Source: Desulfovibrio sp.
GTDB lineage: Bacteria > Desulfobacterota > Desulfovibrionia > Desulfovibrionales > Desulfovibrionaceae
DNA length: 9,300 bases
Direction of reading: 5' to 3'
Assembly: GCA_009773975.1 (NCBI GenBank)
Contig: VSMX01000039.1
Location: 1 to 9,300, forward strand
Shown: in pieces, positions 7,475-9,300 of the stretch
Layout of the letters: each line of letters opens with the position of its first letter
How positions within the stretch are numbered: the stretch's first letter is position 1
The notes under the pieces: generated by a model
Databases searched by the model: none
What the model saw: only the letters and a program-made list of their open reading frames with translations
Told to the model about the DNA's origin: nothing
Position numbers and translations under genes: made by a program

Positions 7475-8218
7475 ATGGCGGACGCAAGCAACGAAAACGC
7501 GGCAAAAAAGCGGCTTGAGGGCATCCTGACCAGGATTGGCCGCAAGTTCGATACTTCCTTTGAGCCTCTTTCCATTGACGGCGCGGATTTGCAGGTGCTT
7601 TCAATCCACAACATGCAGGCGCATCTCGACGCCCTCATCAACAGCAAGGCTATTAAAAATCCGCTCAGGGATCTGCCCCTCTGGGCCAAAATCTGGCCTG
7701 CCTCCTTTGTGCTGGGGCGCTATTTGCGCAAGTTCGGGCCGGAAGGCAAGTCCCTGCTCGAAATTGGCTGCGGCTGCGGGATATGCGGCCTTGTGGCCGC
7801 CGTACACGGCTTTGCCAAAATCACAATGGGCGATATAGTGGACGATGCCCTGGACTTTGCCCGCGCCAATATTCTTCACAACAATCTTGAGGAAAAGGCG
7901 CAGGCGCGCTTCCTGGATGTAACAGGCAACGACAATATCCCGCCGCACGACATCATTGCGGCTTCCGAGATTCTCTATCTTGACGAGCTGCACCGCCCGC
8001 TGTTGAAGTTCATCCACCGAACCCTCGCGCCAGGCGGCCGCGCCGTCTTCTGCACGGATCTTGCCCGCGCCAAGCCCCGCTTTGCCAAATTGGCAAAGGA
8101 AAAGTTCAGGGTTTCCGAAAACAGGATCGGCGTAAAGGCCATTGACGAGGAAGGCAAATCCCGGGTCAGGGGCTATGAAATATTAATTCTTGAGAGAAAA
8201 ACTGACGCAAAAATGTAA
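7475..8218 (+). CDS. Class I SAM-dependent methyltransferase
   Basis: This 247-residue cytoplasmic protein has a Rossmann methyltransferase fold. Motif I is LLEIGCGCGICGLVAA (about 94-109), the acidic strand-2 position is D120 in MGDIVDDALDFARANI, and the later strands are HDIIAASEILYLDELHRPLLKF and LAPGGRAVFCTDL. A PLWAKIWPASFVLGRYL segment (68-84) just before motif I recalls the METTL21/nicotinamide N-methyltransferase-like and PrmA-like group, many of which modify protein lysines or small molecules. The substrate cannot be called. It starts three bases after the receiver-TPR gene, so the two are probably co-transcribed and may work together, for example with the TPR protein as partner or target. 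There is only a weak GGAA upstream of ATG 7475, consistent with coupling. The TAA stop lies inside an inverted-repeat arm (8214-8221). Confidence 0.85.
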   Translation: MADASNENAAKKRLEGILTRIGRKFDTSFEPLSIDGADLQVLSIHNMQAHLDALINSKAIKNPLRDLPLWAKIWPASFVLGRYLRKFGPEGKSLLEIGCGCGICGLVAAVHGFAKITMGDIVDDALDFARANILHNNLEEKAQARFLDVTGNDNIPPHDIIAASEILYLDELHRPLLKFIHRTLAPGGRAVFCTDLARAKPRFAKLAKEKFRVSENRIGVKAIDEEGKSRVRGYEILILERKTDAKM

Positions 8219-8253
8219 CCTTTTTCCTCTTGCAAATGGGTAACAAGGTTACA
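8214..8253. repeat. Inverted repeats TGTAACCT/AGGTTACA and GTAAC-N3-GTTAC
   Basis: TGTAACCT (8214-8221) and AGGTTACA (8246-8253) are perfect inverted copies 24 bases apart. A third half-site, GTAAC at 8240-8244, forms a tight palindrome, GTAAC-AAG-GTTAC (8240-8252), with the right arm. Its centre is about 97 bases upstream of the predicted sigma-54 start, a normal distance for an enhancer-binding protein. A further GTTAC is at 8307-8311. Function as an activator site is inference. Confidence 0.5.
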
Positions 8254-8258
8254 CGTTC

Positions 8259-8274
8259 CAGATGAAAACATCTG
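8259..8274. repeat. Palindrome CAGATG-AAAA-CATCTG
   Basis: A perfect six-base inverted repeat with a four-base A spacer, centred about 77 bases upstream of the predicted sigma-54 start. It could be a second activator site or, as RNA, a short hairpin ending the methyltransferase transcript; no T-run follows, so a classic terminator is unlikely. Confidence 0.45.
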
Positions 8275-8316
8275 TCTTGTCCCGTAATTTTCTTTTATAT
8301 CAGCATGTTACTTTTG

Positions 8317-8332
8317 TGGCACATTGCTTGCT
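8317..8332 (+). promoter_or_regulatory. Sigma-54 promoter of the ZraP-like gene
   Basis: TGGCACA (8317-8323), four bases, then TTGCT (8328-8332) matches the RpoN consensus at nearly every position, with GG (8318-8319) and GC (8330-8331) ten bases apart. The predicted start is about 8343, 32 bases before the ATG at 8375. E. coli zraP is also sigma-54 dependent through ZraSR, which supports both the promoter and the gene call. Confidence 0.9.
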
Positions 8333-8374
8333 ATAAGGGAGCAAACAATAAAACACGGATCAATGGAGGAAATT

Positions 8375-8710
8375 ATGGGAATTTTCGGCAAATACATTTG
8401 CATGGGCTTTTTCGCTTTCGCGCTGCTTGCCGGCTTTGCGGCCGTATCGGAAGCGGCCGAACCGGATGCCTACGCCATTCAGCAGCAGCTTGACGCCAAA
8501 TTCGCGCAGCTGGACAATGAATTGGCCAGCCCAAACCCGGATCGCAAAAGGATTGAAGCACTTTCCAGGGAAATTGGCGAACTGCGCGGCAAGGAGCTTT
8601 CCGCCCGCAGCCGGCCATATTACAATAATGGCTACGGCCCCTGCGGCTACTACCGGGGAAACGGCTGGCACCATGGCGGCCATTACCGCGGCGGACATGG
8701 CTGCTGGTAA
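8375..8710 (+). CDS. Small exported ZraP-like (periplasmic metal/stress sensor) protein
   Basis: The 111-residue product starts with a probable Sec signal: KYICMG followed by a hydrophobic stretch (about 9-24) and a likely cleavage site in VSEA-AEP (about 27/28). The mature part has a short helical segment, YAIQQQLDAKFAQLDNELASPNPDRKRIEALSREIGEL (33-70), of the type seen in ZraP/Spy/CpxP-like periplasmic proteins, where it forms dimeric coiled coils. The tail (about 81-111) is rich in Gly, Tyr and His, with C90, C110 and H99, H100, H103 and H108, and could bind metal such as zinc. ZraP is a zinc-binding periplasmic chaperone or repressor of its own two-component system. The family match is moderate, since the segment is short. 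ATG 8375 is preceded by SD GGAGGA (8365-8370); in-frame upstream starts lie before the predicted transcript. It stands alone between a sigma-54 promoter and a terminator. Confidence 0.78.
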   Translation: MGIFGKYICMGFFAFALLAGFAAVSEAAEPDAYAIQQQLDAKFAQLDNELASPNPDRKRIEALSREIGELRGKELSARSRPYYNNGYGPCGYYRGNGWHHGGHYRGGHGCW

Positions 8711-8730
8711 TCCCGGGCAAGTTTGTATGG

Positions 8731-8770
8731 AAAATGTCGGGCAAATGCCCGGCATTTTCATTTATTTTTT
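8731..8770 (+). terminator. Intrinsic terminator after the ZraP-like gene
   Basis: AAAATGTCGGGC (8731-8742) pairs with GCCCGGCATTTT (8747-8758) across an AAAT loop, twelve pairs with one G-T wobble. It is followed by a T-rich tract (8761-8770). It ends the monocistronic transcript 21 bases after the stop codon. Confidence 0.9.
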
Positions 8771-8791
8771 GCCAATAATTATATATCCAAC

Positions 8792-8807
8792 CGCAAGAAT
8801 ACTTGCG
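8792..8807. repeat. Perfect hairpin CGCAAG-AATA-CTTGCG
   Basis: Six perfect pairs with a four-base loop lie just after an AT-rich stretch (8759-8790). It may be an operator for the downstream gene or the first hairpin of its leader. No convincing sigma-70 hexamer pair was found nearby, so the transcript start is unknown. Confidence 0.4.
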
Positions 8808-8828
8808 TCACAAATTTGCGCCAAATCA

Positions 8829-8850
8829 GTCCGAAAAGGATTTTGCGGAC
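8829..8850 (+). other. Leader hairpin
   Basis: GTCCGAAAA (8829-8837) pairs with TTTTGCGGAC (8841-8850) with one bulged G and a GGA loop. No T-run follows, so it is not a standard terminator. It is the second of a series of stems upstream of the YcaO gene. Confidence 0.4.
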
Positions 8851-8860
8851 CAGATTGGTA

Positions 8861-8977
8861 GCAAGGCCCTGCAGGGCTTTGCGTTTTGCGCCCGCGTCTG
8901 AGACCCCGCCCGAGACTGCGGGGTGCGGGCTTATTCGACCTGAAGGCCGTAGTCTCAAGCCACAAAGGAACTTGCGG
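8861..8977 (+). ncRNA. Candidate structured leader RNA with possible pseudoknot upstream of the YcaO gene
   Basis: Stem A pairs GCAAGGCCCT (8861-8870) with AGGGCTTTGC (8873-8882), with one G-U. Stem B pairs GCCCGC (8890-8895) with GCGGGC (8925-8930) and stacks directly on inner stem C, ACCCCGC (8903-8909) with GCGGGGT (8918-8924), leaving a seven-base bulge (8896-8902) on the 5' side only. The loop of stem C ends in GAGACT (8912-8917), complementary to AGTCTC (8951-8956): a six-pair pseudoknot. The same 3' strand can instead pair with TGAGAC (8899-8904) through GTCTCA (8952-8957). The last pairing lies eight bases before the SD (AAAGGA, 8964-8969), so choice of partner could affect translation. 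It does not match any riboswitch class I know. Being transcribed and functional is inference from structure density and position. Confidence 0.45.
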
Positions 8978-9300
8978 ATGAATGTTTCCCCCATACGCCT
9001 TAAATCATGCCCCAAAAATTATACACTTGACCTGGACAAGGCCAGAAGTCCGGAAGAAACCTTTGCGGATGTATCTCGCAGGCTGAAAAATTCTGGCCTG
9101 GATATTTTTGCGGGCGCGCGGCGGGTGGACTGCGGCAGGCTGGGGATTCCTGTCTATCTTGGCCTTTGCGGCCAGGACGCGAGGGAGGTTCTGCCCACGC
9201 GCAAGCAGATGGGCAAGGGCTCAAGCGCGGCCCAGGCCAGGGCTTCCGCGCTCATGGAAGTGATGGAACGCTATGCCTTTTTCAGCTTTTTTGAACGTGG
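8978..9300 (+). CDS. YcaO-family protein, N-terminal part (3' truncated)
   Basis: From ATG 8978, preceded by SD AAAGGA (8964-8969), the frame is open to the window end, giving 107 residues. After the start come a YTLDLDKARSPEETFADVSRRL segment, a central FAGARRVDCGRLGIPVYLGLCG strand region and GKGSSAAQARASALMEVMERYAF (about 83-102). The last is the characteristic N-terminal YcaO motif whose serine and glutamates help bind ATP and Mg. YcaO enzymes activate backbone amides with ATP, giving azolines or thioamides in RiPPs and thioamide in methyl-coenzyme M reductase; many bacterial members have no known substrate. No RiPP precursor or TfuA partner is visible here, but the region downstream is outside the window. 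The long structured leader suggests individual regulation. Confidence 0.88.
   Translation, partial: MNVSPIRLKSCPKNYTLDLDKARSPEETFADVSRRLKNSGLDIFAGARRVDCGRLGIPVYLGLCGQDAREVLPTRKQMGKGSSAAQARASALMEVMERYAFFSFFER

Noticed and set aside
8305..8374. Earlier starts for the ZraP-like protein
   Set aside because: They lie within or before the sigma-54 promoter and would place charged residues before the signal peptide; ATG 8375 has a strong SD.
8857..8873. Possible third sigma-54 promoter before the YcaO gene (TGGTAGC...CTGC)
   Set aside because: GG-to-GC spacing is 12 rather than 10 and the flanking consensus is missing.
8890..8960. tRNA-like segment with TTCGA
   Set aside because: No acceptor stem or T-arm pairing and no anticodon arm can be drawn.
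8896..8975. CTGAGA...ACCTGA resembling a TPP riboswitch, and GAGACCCCGCC resembling a B12 box
   Set aside because: The partner strands are missing: no GGGGT before CTGAGA, no TCTGGATAATGCCAG-like segment after ACCTGA, and no other cobalamin-element blocks.
1..9300. CRISPR arrays, insertion sequences, prophage or integration sites
   Set aside because: No regularly spaced direct repeats, transposase motifs or attachment-type duplications were seen.

Overview
The window looks like part of a chromosome from a flagellated, LPS-bearing Gram-negative bacterium. It is most likely a deltaproteobacterium of the Desulfovibrionaceae type. That assignment is inference from moderately high GC, the gene families and the style of the sigma-54 promoters; no rRNA or other phylogenetic marker is present. 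All supported genes are on the + strand, closely packed, and most have clear Shine-Dalgarno (SD) sites.

Positions 1-4406 hold an envelope-sugar block. It contains the C-terminal part of a GT4-like glycosyltransferase (cut by the left edge), the complete bifunctional ADP-heptose enzyme hldE, a PHP-family phosphatase of the histidinol-phosphatase HisJ/HisK type, and a soluble protein with two fused ABC ATPase domains (ModF-like). The genes overlap or nearly abut, except for a 52-bp gap between hldE and the phosphatase.

Positions 4491-5992 are a compact flagellar basal-body operon, flgB-flgC-fliE. A textbook sigma-54 promoter (TGGCACG-N4-TTGCT) precedes flgB and a strong intrinsic terminator follows fliE. 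The rod proteins FlgB and FlgC and the MS-ring/rod adaptor FliE are therefore made as a self-contained three-gene unit; fliF, which often follows fliE, is not here.

Positions 6074-8218 encode a two-gene unit with a 3-bp gap: a degenerate receiver domain fused to a TPR array, with Glu in place of the phospho-accepting Asp, followed by a class I SAM-dependent methyltransferase.

Positions 8219-8770 carry a small exported ZraP-like protein with a Gly/His/Tyr-rich, Cys-containing tail. It is preceded by a second near-perfect sigma-54 promoter and two palindromes placed where an enhancer-binding protein could sit, and it is followed by a terminator. Positions 8771-8977 form a leader very rich in inverted repeats, including a possible pseudoknot with two alternative pairing partners. 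It precedes a YcaO-family gene that runs off the right edge. The most interesting points are this leader RNA, the Asp-to-Glu receiver and the sigma-54-controlled ZraP-like gene.
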